Source of the DNA: Microglena sp. YARC
Taxonomy: Eukaryota > Chlorophyta > Chlorophyceae > Chlamydomonadales > Chlamydomonadaceae
Assembly (NCBI GenBank): GCA_022414725.1
Contig: CM039463.1
Span: 26,515,593 to 26,579,592 of the forward strand
Direction: 5' to 3'
Length of the DNA: 64,000 nucleotides
Shown here one piece after another: positions 1 through 10,221 of this stretch. The notes below the pieces were generated by a model. The model was not told where the DNA came from and did no database searches. It was given only the letters and a program-made list of their open reading frames with translations. Both the position numbers and the translations under genes were made by a program. Positions within the stretch are counted from its first letter, which is position 1; every line of letters starts with the position of its first letter.

Positions 1-694
1 AATATGCCTTGGTAGGTTTTTGACTGGGTTCCTCGCTTACTTGTGGTACTAGTTTCCACCTACAGCGTTGAAGCCATCTTGCCAATGGTTCATTCTCACA
101 TTGTTTATGTTATTTTATTGGGCAACTCGTTCTTGTAAAGAGAAGAATTGTTACTTAAACTTCGTTACATAGCTACAGCTAGCATTTTGGCTGCTCGCTG
201 AGAAGAATGGTTACATGCGCCGGTATTTCGGTAGCTAACCATCTGCAGAATACAATACTTTACCAGGTGCGATAGCCACGGAAACCAGGGCGTGCCTGGT
301 TAACTTCAGTAGAAATGTTGCCTTTTTCGAGTTATTTTCTTCTTAGTTTGCAGATGTTGCCTAACCCACGCGTGTGGGAAGAAGGCAGATGATCTAGAGG
401 CTTTTTTTATCCGTACTCAGGAGGAGTCCAGGCATCAAACATTTCAGTCATGCCGATCGATTTTTTCTGAGAACAGGGCTGTAATCGCATGTATCATGGC
501 GATATTAGTTACTTTTCAGGTCATTCTGAGCACCTCATTTAGGGGAGGGGGGGGGGGCAGCCCTCATTTTGTTCTTTGCTAACTTTTTACTCGGACCTCC
601 AAATGACAATCTGAGACCACCCATAAGTAGGCCTTGGTAAGGGTAGTCTATTGGCACCACTTTGGACCTCGTGCAATAAGTATTTATTCCTTCC
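1..694. other. No gene recognised
   Basis: I see no convincing exon, RNA gene or promoter in this stretch. It holds a G run near 542-558 and otherwise ordinary mixed-composition DNA. Confidence 0.5.
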
Positions 695-800
695 TCCCCA
701 ACCCCCAGCCCAACCCAACCCAGAGTGCAAGTGGGTGGCTGGTGGGAGGGGGCGCAGTGTCCCCCCCCCCCAACCCAACCCAACCCAGAGGGGGTGCAGA
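695..800. repeat. C-rich CCCAACCC duplication
   Basis: Two copies of a block ending in CCCAACCCAACCCAGAG lie about 66 bp apart (about 697-727 and 762-792), separated by a G-rich stretch. It is a small local duplication. Short reading frames across it are proline/glycine low complexity and are not taken as genes. Confidence 0.6.
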
Positions 801-1049
801 ACTGATTTTTGACTATCACACAATCCTTATGTAGGAATTCCGAGGATGCCATAATGTGCGCCATACTGTAAAGAGTGTAAAGAGTGTAAACCCCTAGAAT
901 CCATATCTAAGTTTTTCAAAAAGGGGTTATTTCTATTTAAGGGGGGGCATTCTACAGCATTCTTCCTTCCTTGTGATCCCGAAATTTATCTCTAGGGCGT
1001 GTATGTAGAGACTTGATACTATAGTAAAGGAAAAGATGATTGTAGAATA

Positions 1050-1424
1050 TGACTTTTTCCACTTGGTTCCAGTTAACTGGTTTAAGTTTCAAAGGTCCCA
1101 CACCTCCATGTAAGTTGGTGGCCAAAGATTCATCCTGGGAATCTTCCAAAGAGTGTAACGTCGCTAGGGCATCAGATACATCGTTGCTCAATAGTCTAAG
1201 CGTTCTCTGGCTATATTGAGATCGGCAAGGGCAACGTCCCTCATCATACCAGAATTACTATCACAGTATTTCACAAAGGAGTTCCAGAATTTCAATCACT
1301 GACTGCAACCAGTAGTAGTGAATTGGGAATTGGCCTGTTTCTTTTAACGCAATGTGTTGAGGCACAGATCGCTTCACTCCTAGGACACGTTTCATACAGG
1401 CAGCATGCCTCATGTGGATATCGT
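1050..1424 (-). pseudogene. Decayed LINE reverse-transcriptase C-terminal fragment
   Basis: Read on the minus strand from about 1410 downward, the sequence encodes MKRVLGVKRSVPQHIAL, which resembles the conserved block after the reverse-transcriptase core of non-LTR retrotransposons (the RILGV-x-x-S-T-P type motif). It continues in a shifted frame with WNSFVKYCDSNSGMMRD and ALADLNIARER, then shifts again into LRLLSNDVSDALATL. At least two frame changes and a stop show it is dead. No catalytic FADD-type motif or endonuclease is visible nearby, so this is an isolated 3' fragment. The assignment rests on recalled motif resemblance, not on a search. Confidence 0.55.
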
Positions 1425-3266
1425 ATCAGTTGATGCTACTTTGTCTCTGCTGGTTTAATTCCCTAAATTATTATAATGTTCGAAGGTAGAAGATATATCA
1501 TCTATACCATGGCGTTAACATTCCAAAGTTGTTGGCTCGTGGTTAACAAGCATACTTTTAGGCAGCTCACTCTTTCAAGCAACCTGCCCAATAAAAGATT
1601 CATAGGTAGAGTAGGTCACACTCCACTGGTACTTAGCTCATCACACTCTTGAGCCATAATACAATGTGATCTGGTGTTGCTCAATCTTCTTTCAGGTCTC
1701 AATTTTTTGTTGTGTGCCAAAGCCGTGCCAAAGCATGTAACTCAAGTCAATTCGGGGAGCCCCCCCGCCCCCCCCCTCATTTGTGTGCCAATGCTGGAAC
1801 CGAAATCATATTTTGCTACCCCTTTACGACCTATTGCCAAAATGCCAACTTCAATTTCTGCCATTTTTTCGTGTGAGTACGGTATTTTGTTTAGCAGGGC
1901 TTGGGGGGTAGGAATCCTGGGCCCCTAATCTGCCCACCCTAAAGAGTAAAGACTGGGATGTCTTCAGTCATTACTTAAGTATGTATGTTACAGAACAAGG
2001 GCAGCCAAATAGGCTGAAGAGACCAGCCTAACCTCCATACCGGTACACAAAATGCTAAGCACGACCTCTACCACGACAAGGGAAATAATAATAATAATCA
2101 CTACCGGTATTGCGCCCACCCTCAAAACTGGGTTTTTTTCAATCATTGCTAATTTATGCTACAGTCCAGGGGTAGGAAGTTTGGAGGCCCATAACCAGCC
2201 CACAACTGTTTTTGTACGGGGCCAAATGGAAAATGATTACCAGATCTTTGGTCCTCTACTCCACTCTACAAGCTCTACACAATTCTGTGATGGGGTCATT
2301 TTTGTTTGACGAAAACAGAGTTTCCCTCGTGGACGATTTGGTTTCCTGGTGACAGCGCAGAACTTCCGGTGGCGCTCCCCAGTGTTGCTTTCAGAGTGCT
2401 CCCCTCTGGTTGCATTAATGGGCTGGTCAGCTGGGCCCTTCAGCGTTGGGCGACCGTGCGCCTTACAATAACGAGCACAATTGGCCAGCACGATGCACTT
2501 GCCTTGGGTCTGGCCTTGGAACAGCAGGGTCCGTTCTTTTCTCGATGTTAAAAAACAGAAATCAGGGGTCTACGTCTCACGCGAAAAAGGAGAGAGCTCG
2601 GTTCAAGAGGAGAAGACTGGTCCTTTCACTAGGGATGACTGGTCCCTTCGGATGGCAGGGGCAAGGAATATGGACATCGAAATCCTCCAGCGACCGCCAC
2701 AGCTGGAGTTCAGGTGGCGGGTGCCAGATACCAGAGGGCCCAATACACGTTGGAGGCCACCGATAGTAGGGTTATACGATGCTGCGAAGGTCCTCCAACG
2801 CCTTCTGCCCAGCTAAACTTTGAAACTCTCCTACGACGCCCCCTCGCGTAAGAGGCGCACCAGTCACGTGTTTGCGAATCAAAGAAGCCATCCCGAGCAT
2901 CAATAAACAATTACCTCTCTCGCTAGATATTCAGCTCCCGCACTACCTGTTATTCAATTGCAACTCTACCTGTGGCTTCATACGACTGAAAACCCTTCCC
3001 CCCTGTCAGTTCGTCCACGGAGTTGAAACCTTTGCCGCTCGACCCCGACGATCCATCAAGCGCGTGCTTCTTCGAGTCCGATCCGATTGTCTCGTGGCGA
3101 GTGCTACTATTAATACCAGGCCTCCATCTCCCTCCAACGTCAATCTGTGCCGTGCCCCTGCTTCCAACCCCTACCACTTCCTACCACCTCCTACTACCTG
3201 CAACGTGCTGTCTGCACACAGCAATGGATATCTGAGCTCTACGAACATCTACTACTGACTGCTGAA
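1425..3266. other. No gene recognised; upstream of the bestrophin gene
   Basis: No exon could be supported here. There is a short (ATA)n run near 2085-2100 and scattered open frames without recognisable motifs. The stretch just before 3267 should contain the bestrophin promoter and 5' UTR, but no TATA box or other element can be named with confidence. Confidence 0.5.
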
Positions 3267-3419
3267 ATGAGCCAACTGTACTCCAGCTCCCTCGGCTCCC
3301 GACTCACCGGCACTAGGCACTCGGTTTTGTCCCCCGCCCGACTATCCCGTGGGCATCTAGCGTCAAGACAGCAATGCAACGTCGTGGCAAAGTGGAAGAG
3401 CGACTGGAGCCACATTCTG
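3267..3419 (+). CDS. Bestrophin exon 1 (transit peptide)
   Basis: ATG at 3267 opens MSQLYSSSLGSRLTGTRHSV and continues with Ser/Arg/Ala-rich sequence and almost no acidic residues, typical of plastid presequences. It ends at CTG|gtgaga in phase 0 and joins GAA at 3952 in frame. The exon is inferred from composition and phase; transcript data would settle it. Confidence 0.7.
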
Positions 3420-6400
3420 GTGAGAACCTTCCGCCACCACCACCAACCTACCACCACCGCCACCATCCGGCTGTCCCCTTCCACCCCAGCCCCACACCAA
3501 CCGCAAGGGATTAGGGTTGTTGGTAGCATTGCATTACTTTGCCAGGGCTGACCAACTGGAGCTCTGACCTTATCAAGCATCATGTGCTGTCTTACACCGC
3601 CACTCCCCCATTGCTTAGTTCCATTGTTTTTCTTGTCAGCTACCAGCAGTAGCTTCTAGGCAGCTCCCCTGGCTTGCTACCCAGCCAAACCTATATAGCA
3701 ACAGAGTGCGCCTGGATTCCGGAAGCTGACGGAATCAGCTTTCCCTTGCTGATCAAATCTTGAAGCTTAGCCCAGTGGTTGGCTCAGGGATCTGCCTAGG
3801 ATCTGCTGCTTGAAACTGAAAAGAACCCCCTTCCTTTCACGGGAGAAAGAGATTGAATAAAGCATTAACAGCAATCGGGCAAGGCCTTAGCATCTAACCA
3901 GATCCCACTTCATGTACGCAGAATACCGACAATGGGAAATTGTCTTCCCAGGAAGATAGCTTCAGGACGTCAAGGCTGGAGGAGGACAGACAATATTTCA
4001 GAACTGTGTACGATTTCTCGCACTGGCAAAAGCACCGCCGAGAGGACCGCTTCCACCGCCGCCTGCGCACTATTTTTGAGTCTCCCATTATGATGAACAT
4101 CTTGCCTCAGCTACAATGGGTGGCTGGAGTGAGCTGCCTGGCTATTGCCCACTCTCTCATCGCGCAGCATGGCCTCTTTGGTGTCACATGGAAGCCCATT
4201 GCTTTGTGTGCGGCCGCCCAAGCATTCATCACCCACACTAGTGTTGCCCTGTCTCTGCTCCTGGTTTTCAGGACAAACACCAGCTACGGCCGGTGGGATG
4301 AGGCCCGCAAAATGTGGGGTTTACTCTTGAACAGGAGTAGAGACCTGATGCGTCAGGTACGTCCATCAGTAGTGTTGTGAAGTATGATATGGTTAAGATA
4401 GATCATATTATATATCGATGATTACATATGATACATCATACGACATTGTTTGATATATCAACCGATAATCTTGGGGAGCAGTACAGTATTGATATCCCTA
4501 ATCGTCAGTCACCTGGTTTGTACAGCCTTAAGTTGTATGAAGTAGATGGAACAGCTTACTCAAGGCTTGCTTGCTTGCTGCAATAATGCCTTGCTTGCTT
4601 GCTGCAGTCTTGCTTGCTTGCTGCAATATTGCCTTGCTTGCTTGCTGCAGTCTTGCTTGCTTACTGCAATGTTGCCTTTCTTTTTCTGATGATTTGTTGG
4701 ATGACCATCCATGATGTCGTGGATCGGGCTCGTCTTGGTCATAAAAGGGCCTGTCGATGACAATGTAATGAATGAAAGAAGGCCCCTTATAGCCCACTGC
4801 TTGGAGATTTGCATCTGACCCACCCAGTACTTCAATGTTAAGGTGCCACCCTTTTCCTTTCAACCATTCTGGTAGCTGATCCCAGTAGCTGACCCCAATA
4901 GCTGATCCCAGTTGCTGACCCCAGTTGCTGATCCCAGTAACTGACCCCAGTAGCCTTGGGGGTACAAGCTGCCTCTTCCTTTCAACCATCCCGGTTCGGC
5001 GAATGGTTCAATGACTGACCATTTCGCTGGACTGAAGAAGGTGCTGGATTTGTATCCGTGCGGGTACGCTTTAGTGTTCTCTGTCGACCTTCAAGGTAGA
5101 CTGTCCAGTCAAAGTAGCAGCCCGTTCTCTACTGCCGTAAGATAGGGCTCCCTTAGCACCATGCCCCACTATGCGTCATCATTATTTTCTCCCTTCAACC
5201 CACTCACAACCAACGCTCCTTGCTTCCCAACAGGTGGCCAACCTCTTTTCTTCAACCCACTCACAACCAACATTCCCCTCTTCTCAACAGGGTGCCACCC
5301 TCTTCGAACCTGAGGACAGGGTCTCCAGGGAAGCCCTAGGCCGATGGCTCATCACCTACGCACGTGCTTTCCGCCATCATTGCCAACCAGAGGACCCTAC
5401 TCTGGAGGATGAGGTAGCCCACCTGCTTTCAGACAGTGAACTGCAGGTTCTGCAGAACGCTGAGCACAAGCCTAACAAGATCATCCACATCATTTCTCAG
5501 GTTAGAATTTGAATTGTTACGTGCTTTTTTGCTTTGGCCCCCTCTGGACCCCCCAGGGTTTGAGGCTTGGGAGGCCCCAAGTTTCACCCGCGTCTCTGTC
5601 TGTCTGTCTCTGCCTCTCTGTCTACAAGCTACGTGTCAGAGCTTGAGGATAGGCATAATTGGTCCCCATTCGTTGCCTCTCTTACCCACCCACTTGTTTG
5701 CCCACCTTCCCTTCCTCAGATCATCAGAGACTCCAAAGTTGGATCAGTTGCGAATGCACAGATGAGTGCAAACTTGACGCAGTTTAACGACATTCTAGGT
5801 GGATGTGAGCGACTCCTGCGGGCACCCATCCCTGTGTCCTACACAAGGTGAGCAGTCAACAGAGAATGTGGTGAGATTAAAATAAATTGTTTGCCTAGCT
5901 CAGAGATACCTGTTTTTTGTTTGCTACCTGATGCCCGGACAAGTCACGCATGGTCTAGCATTTACACATACGAATCTCACAACGCCTGCCCTGCTCCTTA
6001 CCTAGTTGTCCTGCCCTTACCTACCTGCCCTCACAACTGTACACAGGCACACAGCTGGGTACCTGTTCGCATGGCTGACCATCCTACCCTTACCTACCTG
6101 CCCTCACAACTGTACACAGGCACACAGCCGGGTACCTGTTCGCATGGCTGACCATCCTACCCTTACCTACCTGCCCTTATCTACCTGCCCTCACAACTGT
6201 ACACAGGCGCACAGCCGGGTACCTGTTCGCATGGCTGACCATCCTACCCTTACCTACCTGCCCTCACAACTGTACACAGGCACACAGCCGGGTACCTGTT
6301 CGCATGGCTGACCATCCTACCCTTACCTACCTGCCCTCACAACTGTACACAGGCACACAGCCGGGGACCTGTTCGCATGGCTGACCATCCTACCCTGGTA

Positions 6401-7395
6401 GAACATAACAGCTGATACCTACCTGCCCTGCCCTTATCTACCTGCCCTAACAACTGTACACAGGCACACAGCGCGTTTCCTCTTTGCATGGCTGACCATC
6501 CTGCCCTTCGGATTGGTGTGCGCACTCAACTTCTGGACTGTCCCTGTCATGATTTGCATTGCTGCTGTCCTGTGTGGCATTGAGGAGATCGGAGTGCAGG
6601 TTGAGGAGCCTCTGGGGTGAGTTCCTGAGTCCTGAGTGGGATATCAATCAAATTGCATCTTACGATGGTGTTTATAATGGTGGCCTTCGCCTAGTCAGAC
6701 TGCGGGCATCATGTAGACATATAATATTATATTGCTATTGCTGGCTCCTGCTTACGCAGTGTTGTCCTTACATCCTGAGAGTGACTGCACGTCCTGAGAT
6801 TGACTGCATTACTCGGATGTAACCATTTCAATTATATTACATTATATTGCGGTTCCCCAATTATTACTCTCTTCCCTCTCTGCACAAAATCCTCCGAGTT
6901 TCATCGCCAATTGCATCGATTGGTGCTGCACTAGTATGCCCATAGCTCACTGCTCAGTAGGCCATACAGTACAATTTTGAGTGACTCGATATTCCCTTGA
7001 GCTCCTGCATCTTTCTGTATACTCAGATGTCCCATAGGGCAAAAATAGACGACAGAGCAATGATTATTACTCTCTTCCCTCTCTGCGCAGAATTCTTCCT
7101 CAGAACATCATCGCCAACCTCATGGAGGTGATGACATGATATCATATTGCCATTCCCTAAAAATTGCTCTCTTCCCTCACTGCGCAGAATTCTTCCTCTG
7201 AACATCATCGCCAACCGCATTGAGATGGATGTGCATAACATACTGGATGAACAAGATGATGTAGCAGACATGCTGATGAGAGAAAGGGCGACCAGGCTGG
7301 GCATTGCCCAACACCTCCCAATCTCACACCTCCCCCCGTCACCCGTGACCCTCTCGTATGTCCCTGCTGCTGATTTGAACTACAGCACCGTATGA
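3267..7395 (+). CDS. Bestrophin-family anion channel, plastid-targeted (six exons, complete)
   Basis: Joined exons 3267-3419, 3952-4356, 5291-5500, 5720-5847, 6464-6616 and 7188-7395 give 418 residues with every junction in phase and GT-AG. Family members are pentameric chloride or bicarbonate channels. Plant and algal members sit in the thylakoid or plastid envelope and tune proton-motive force or bicarbonate supply. Residues 1-51 look like a plastid transit peptide, rich in Ser, Arg, Leu and Ala. The hallmark FRTNTSYGRWDEAR lies at residues 157-170 in the second hydrophobic helix. YTRHTARFLFAWL (about 297-309) and EEIGVQVEEPLGILPL (about 339-354) match the conserved later helices and the acidic calcium-clasp-like region of bestrophins. 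The tail after about 360 is poorly conserved. Start choice: exon 2 has no in-frame ATG before its conserved block, whereas ATG 3267 opens a transit-like exon with a good donor. Chloride versus bicarbonate selectivity cannot be told from sequence alone. Confidence 0.92.
3624..3826. mobile_element. MITE-like element, family 2, copy A (bestrophin intron 1)
   Basis: About 200 bp with long imperfect terminal inverted repeats. The left arm contains CAGCTACCAGCAGTAG and CTAGGCAGCTCC; the right arm contains the complement (GATCTGCCTAGG, CTGCTGCTTG, ACTGAAAAGAAC). A clear homologue with matching interior (GCAACAG, GGAAGCTGAC, AGCCCAGTGG) lies at 57554-57749. No coding capacity. Target duplications were not resolved, so the superfamily is unknown. 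Confidence 0.7.
3952..4356 (+). CDS. Bestrophin exon 2 (N-terminal helices and signature)
   Basis: Begins after ttcccag and ends at CAG|gtacgt, 135 codons, phase 0 at both ends. It encodes RTVYDFSHWQKHRRED, the first hydrophobic helix (about residues 107-122) and the second helix with RTNTSYGRWDEAR, the most diagnostic motif of the family. Confidence 0.92.
4555..4960. repeat. Two minisatellites in bestrophin intron 2
   Basis: Positions about 4561-4672 repeat CTTGCTTGCTGCAATATTGC-type units four to five times. Positions about 4872-4955 repeat a 16-17 bp AGCTGATCCCAGTAGCTGACCCC-like unit. Neither resembles the neighbouring exons. Confidence 0.75.
5193..5290 (+). repeat. Duplicated acceptor of bestrophin exon 3
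   Basis: A block CTTCAACCCACTCACAACCA through an acceptor and the first exon bases occurs twice, about 57 bp apart. Copy 1 reads cccaacag|GTGGCCAACCTCTT near 5232; the real site reads tctcaacag|GGTGCCACCCTCTT at 5290/5291. Confidence 0.75.
5291..5500 (+). CDS. Bestrophin exon 3
   Basis: Begins after tctcaacag and ends at CAG|gttaga, 70 codons, phase 0. It encodes the cytosolic or stromal helical region: REALGRWLITYARAFRHH and the acidic LEDEVAHLLSDSELQVL. A partial copy of its acceptor lies just upstream (5193-5250). Confidence 0.88.
5720..5847 (+). CDS. Bestrophin exon 4
   Basis: Begins after cttcctcag and ends ACAAG|gtgagc, phase 2. It encodes NLTQFNDILGGCERLLRAPI then PVSYT. GACERILRTPIPxSYTRH is a conserved family block, and the split Arg codon is completed by the first base of exon 5. 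Confidence 0.9.
6010..6463 (+). repeat. Five tandem copies of the bestrophin exon 5 acceptor plus exon start
   Basis: Copies with acceptor AG ending at 6046, 6119, 6206, 6279 and 6352 precede the functional one at 6463; spacing is 73, 87, 73, 73 and 111 bp. Each carries CAACTGTACACAG followed by codons for HTAGYLFAWLTILP, nearly the real exon start HTARFLFAWLTILP. Array copies are more alike to each other than to the real exon. Confidence 0.9.
6464..6616 (+). CDS. Bestrophin exon 5 (third and fourth hydrophobic helices)
   Basis: The correct acceptor is the tacacag ending at 6463, because only it joins exon 4 in frame as YTR-HTARFLFAWLTILPF. It ends CTGGG|gtgagt in phase 2 and encodes VMICIAAVLCGIEEIGVQVE, the conserved acidic stretch after the last helix. 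Five decayed copies of its start and acceptor lie upstream. Confidence 0.9.
6845..7187 (+). repeat. Duplicated acceptors of bestrophin exon 6
   Basis: Two upstream copies of the junction TTACTCTCTTCCCTC-TCTGCGCAG|AATTCTTCCTC occur. Copy 1 (about 6845-6918) has lost its AG (gcacaa). Copy 2 (about 7061-7128) keeps an intact acceptor at 7090 and reads ILPQNIIANLME before a gtgatg. The functional copy follows at 7187/7188. Confidence 0.85.
7188..7395 (+). CDS. Bestrophin exon 6 (C-terminus and stop)
   Basis: Begins after ctgcgcag; its first A completes a Gly codon to read EEPLG-ILPLNIIANRIEMDV. The remaining tail (about 55 residues) is divergent and ends at TGA 7393-7395. A TGTAA, the usual green-algal polyadenylation motif, lies at 7442-7446, but inside a dispersed repeat, so its use is uncertain. 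Confidence 0.9.
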
Positions 7396-7408
7396 CCAGG
7401 CCCCTCTG

Positions 7409-7487
7409 CGGATTTGGAGTCCAGTTGGGCACCTGTACAAATGTAATCATCATCATTATCAGTGATCTGATGATGGTGATGATGAAA
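7409..7487 (-). repeat. Dispersed repeat just 3' of the bestrophin gene
   Basis: On the minus strand this reads GATGATGATTACATTTGTAC then GGTGCCCAACTGGACTCC. The same module occurs on the plus strand in CCS1 intron 6 (about 56080-56130, 56200-56260 and 56410-56455). It overlaps the likely 3' UTR of the bestrophin transcript. Confidence 0.65.
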
Positions 7488-8829
7488 GAAACATAGGAAA
7501 TAACTTGTGACGTGAAGAGTTTGTTTAGCAATCCTGTTTACCTACCTAGCTAAACCTTAGCTGAACACGATTGTGAGCACTGATTCACTTATCATATATT
7601 TCAGCTGATTCGCTCCTATATTTAATCTCGCCAATTCACTACTTTGTGTATATTTCGAATTATGGTGGTGATGGGCTAGGCCCCAAACTATGATACCTCA
7701 TGGTTGTCTCACGAGCCATTTGTTGGTTCCTACCAACACCCATTACTTCAAAACTCATAAGTGTCTTAGTCAGTAAAACCAAGGTATCTACTTTTGTCAA
7801 GTGCATATTGAGCTGAGGTGTATGCTGGTGGAATCTACCATATTTAGCATGTTTAGACCCAGACATAATTGGGGTGGCTCTGATTGGGTAGTGAACGAGT
7901 GGTCTTATAAGTGGAAGTGAAGAAAAAGGATATGTACCAGCTCTGTATCAGCTGGTTAATTGTTTGCCGTAGCAGCGTGTAGTACATGGTTTTGACCAAC
8001 CAGCACTAGCTCATGTCCCTGGGTCGGTGAAGTGTTTTGATTACCAGGTCACAACACGTGTACTTAGGTTTGCTCAGGGGTTTGTCTTTGATAGACATGT
8101 ACCGTACTATGTATTATTACAATTAGTTATTTTGTCTGATTTGCTTTTTCTGTTGTGTGTTGATTTGTGGAGCCATGTTTGCCCCACCGTTTATAGGGAG
8201 CCAACGCGCCCCTGAACTTCTGCCATTCTTTGATTGCTAGGCTCTCGGCTGCCTATCATGTTCTGTTTGTACATGTGTGTGGGATCATACTCCCAAAGTG
8301 ATGCTGCCTGATGATGCAGATGATTTTTTCACTTCAGTCCGTAGTTTTTAAACTTCATTTGCGCATCTGACCCCAGGCATGTGTGACATTAAAATCAGTT
8401 TGCTTTTGTAATACAACCGACTCTGTGTATATGTTGTAACAGTCCAGGGTAAGGCTAAAGAGATCGTCCGACCGTGTCAGGAGCGGCTCAAAATGAAAAG
8501 GCACATATGAATTGAACCCCAAATGATCGTTGTACTGACGGGGGCCCTGAGTTCGTGCTGCAGTGAAAAAATAAGTATACTTATCCTTGCCTTATCCTAC
8601 AGTTTCCGAGAGCTGGTATATAGCCTTCAAATTTGGATTTTAATTGTTACATGGTTATTCAGCCGATTCGTTAGTTTCAACCATCCTGCTCCTACTCTCA
8701 ACCAACTCCAACTTCCCTTGTACACAGTACTCCCGGGGTACAGAATGCCTTATTGTGAGTGGCAGTTTAAAGATACGCCTCTCAAGAGGCAAAAAAAGAC
8801 GAATTGGAAGAGCACGATATCAACTGATC
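7488..8829. other. Intergenic, nothing recognised
   Basis: Two open stretches (8027-8215 and 8523-8891) are hydrophobic or low in conserved features and match no family I know. I do not call them genes. Confidence 0.5.
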
Positions 8830-9012
8830 ATGTTGGCATACTACCTCCAATCCTCCATGCTCCATGCCTGCTCATGATGTTGGCATCCTAGCTCCATGCT
8901 CCTTGCCAGGATAGCCAGCTCATCATTTTGGCATGCCAGCTCCGTGCTCCATGCCAGCTCATCATGTTGGCGTGCTAGCTCCATGCTCCATGCTAGCTCT
9001 AACACGTCTAGC
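8830..9012. repeat. Tandem repeat of about 53 bp
   Basis: Units containing CTCCATGCTCCATGCCAGCTC followed by ATCATGTTGGC recur three to four times with modest divergence. Confidence 0.7.
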
Positions 9013-9359
9013 TCTTCATCCCAATTACTAAGCCGAAGCATGCATGCACGAATGTTTAGAATCGGGATGTTGAGAGAGAAGAATAGACGCAGTAGAAGCA
9101 GGTAGTTGCAACCATGCGGATGTAACATGTACGTCGCTCCGTGTAAACACGCACACTCCATAGGTGGTGAGTGCGTGCACAAACACTTTCACCGGGGACG
9201 TGCGTGTAAAAAGACACTCTAATTCATCCCAGACCCCTTCGCGCGTATTGCACGCACTTCCCAGTATCCCGCCCCCATGTGCGTGTTTGCATGTCACTTG
9301 GGAAGTGCGTGAGGTTTAGCCACACGATGATTTGAAATACTCCTGTACCAAGTTCTGAG

Positions 9360-9549
9360 CAGGGTATTTCATATGGCCGAATTGGCCAGCGCTTTAGCGC
9401 ACTTGAAAACAAAAAAATTGCGCTTTGTACTGCAAAAAGCGCAAAAATTGCTTGCAGCGCCCACAAGGGGTTGCAAAAAAGTGCGCTTAAAGCGCAGACA
9501 GAGGGGGTCAAAAGTCAGCGCTCAAAAGCGCGCGCTTTGAATTACCCTG
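9360..9549. mobile_element. hAT-type MITE, family 1, copy 1
   Basis: A 190-bp element begins CAGGGTATTTC and ends GAATTACCCTG (imperfect inverted termini). It is flanked by a perfect 8-bp direct duplication GTTCTGAG (9352-9359 and 9550-9557). Eight-bp target duplications and CAGGG termini are typical of the hAT superfamily. The interior is full of GCGC/AGCGC palindromes and has no coding capacity. A homologue lies at 50189-50383. Confidence 0.85.
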
Positions 9550-9695
9550 GTTCTGAGGCCAGATAGTCCTTTTTTTAGTTGGTATTGGTGAATATTATAA
9601 ACAAAGCTCTGCCTGAAGTCTCTATCTCGATTTTTGAAATTTACCATTGGTACAAAATCGAAGCTTCCCGCATATCACCAACATTGAAGCAGACC

Positions 9696-10200
9696 GTGCT
9701 TTTTTTTTTTTTTTTTTTTTTTTTAGTTGTGAAAGGATTTTCACCCCAGGAGGTGGGTCTCCCGACACAAACCAGCGACACGGAGGATTCAGTTCGAATG
9801 GTGGTGCCACTCCTACAATATGCAAAGTAGGCGCACTTAGGGTTGGTGAGAGATACCAACCCACGACCAAACGAACATTCACCACTACCCCTGTTGACCA
9901 CGGCAGACAAGCTCCCTGCCATGGTCGTTAGAGGCGGAATCAAGGAGACATAACTAGAGAACCACCCGAGGGCAGAAATCCGACAGTGCTTCCCTACAAG
10001 GCTTGCTTAGGGCCAGGACGCCAAAATACTGAGGAATCGAACCTCACCACCCCCTTCCTACTCTCGCAAGTAGGGTCGATACAGCAAGGGTACTGTAGAT
10101 CACAAGGGATGTAGAACACACCACATTTGTAACTCAGGCTGCGTGTCCTGCGATCTAACGCCGCCCCCTAACCGCTAAGGTAAACCTCGGCAAGATAGGA
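9696..10200 (-). mobile_element. Candidate tRNA-derived SINE
   Basis: The plus strand shows a 29-base T run at about 9696-9724, i.e. an A tail on the minus strand. Upstream on the minus strand are a T-arm-like sequence GAGGTTCGATTCCTC (10045-10031), a good pol III B box with a 4-bp stem and 7-base loop, and an A-box-like TAGCGGTTAGGGG (about 10178-10166). The A-to-B spacing is longer than in a normal tRNA, so one box may be fortuitous. No target duplication was identified and no second copy is in the window. Confidence 0.4.
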
Positions 10201-10221
10201 AAAGAGCAATCTCCCGTGGAA

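Noticed and set aside
2237..2491. Minus-strand frame with CARYCKAHGRP as a zinc-binding peptide or exon
   Set aside because: No family match, no clear splice context, and an overlapping frame on the other strand is equally open.
3940..3951. Bestrophin start within exon 2 at TTG 3940
   Set aside because: It is not an ATG and lies in the intron's pyrimidine tract; an upstream ATG exon with a transit-like sequence joins in phase.
6470..6476. Using the inner cacacag (ending 6474) as acceptor of bestrophin exon 5
   Set aside because: It would break the frame with exon 4; the acceptor ending at 6463 restores the conserved YTRHT junction.
8523..8891. 122-codon open frame as a small membrane protein gene
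   Set aside because: No recognisable motif, and its 3' end runs into the 53-bp tandem repeat.
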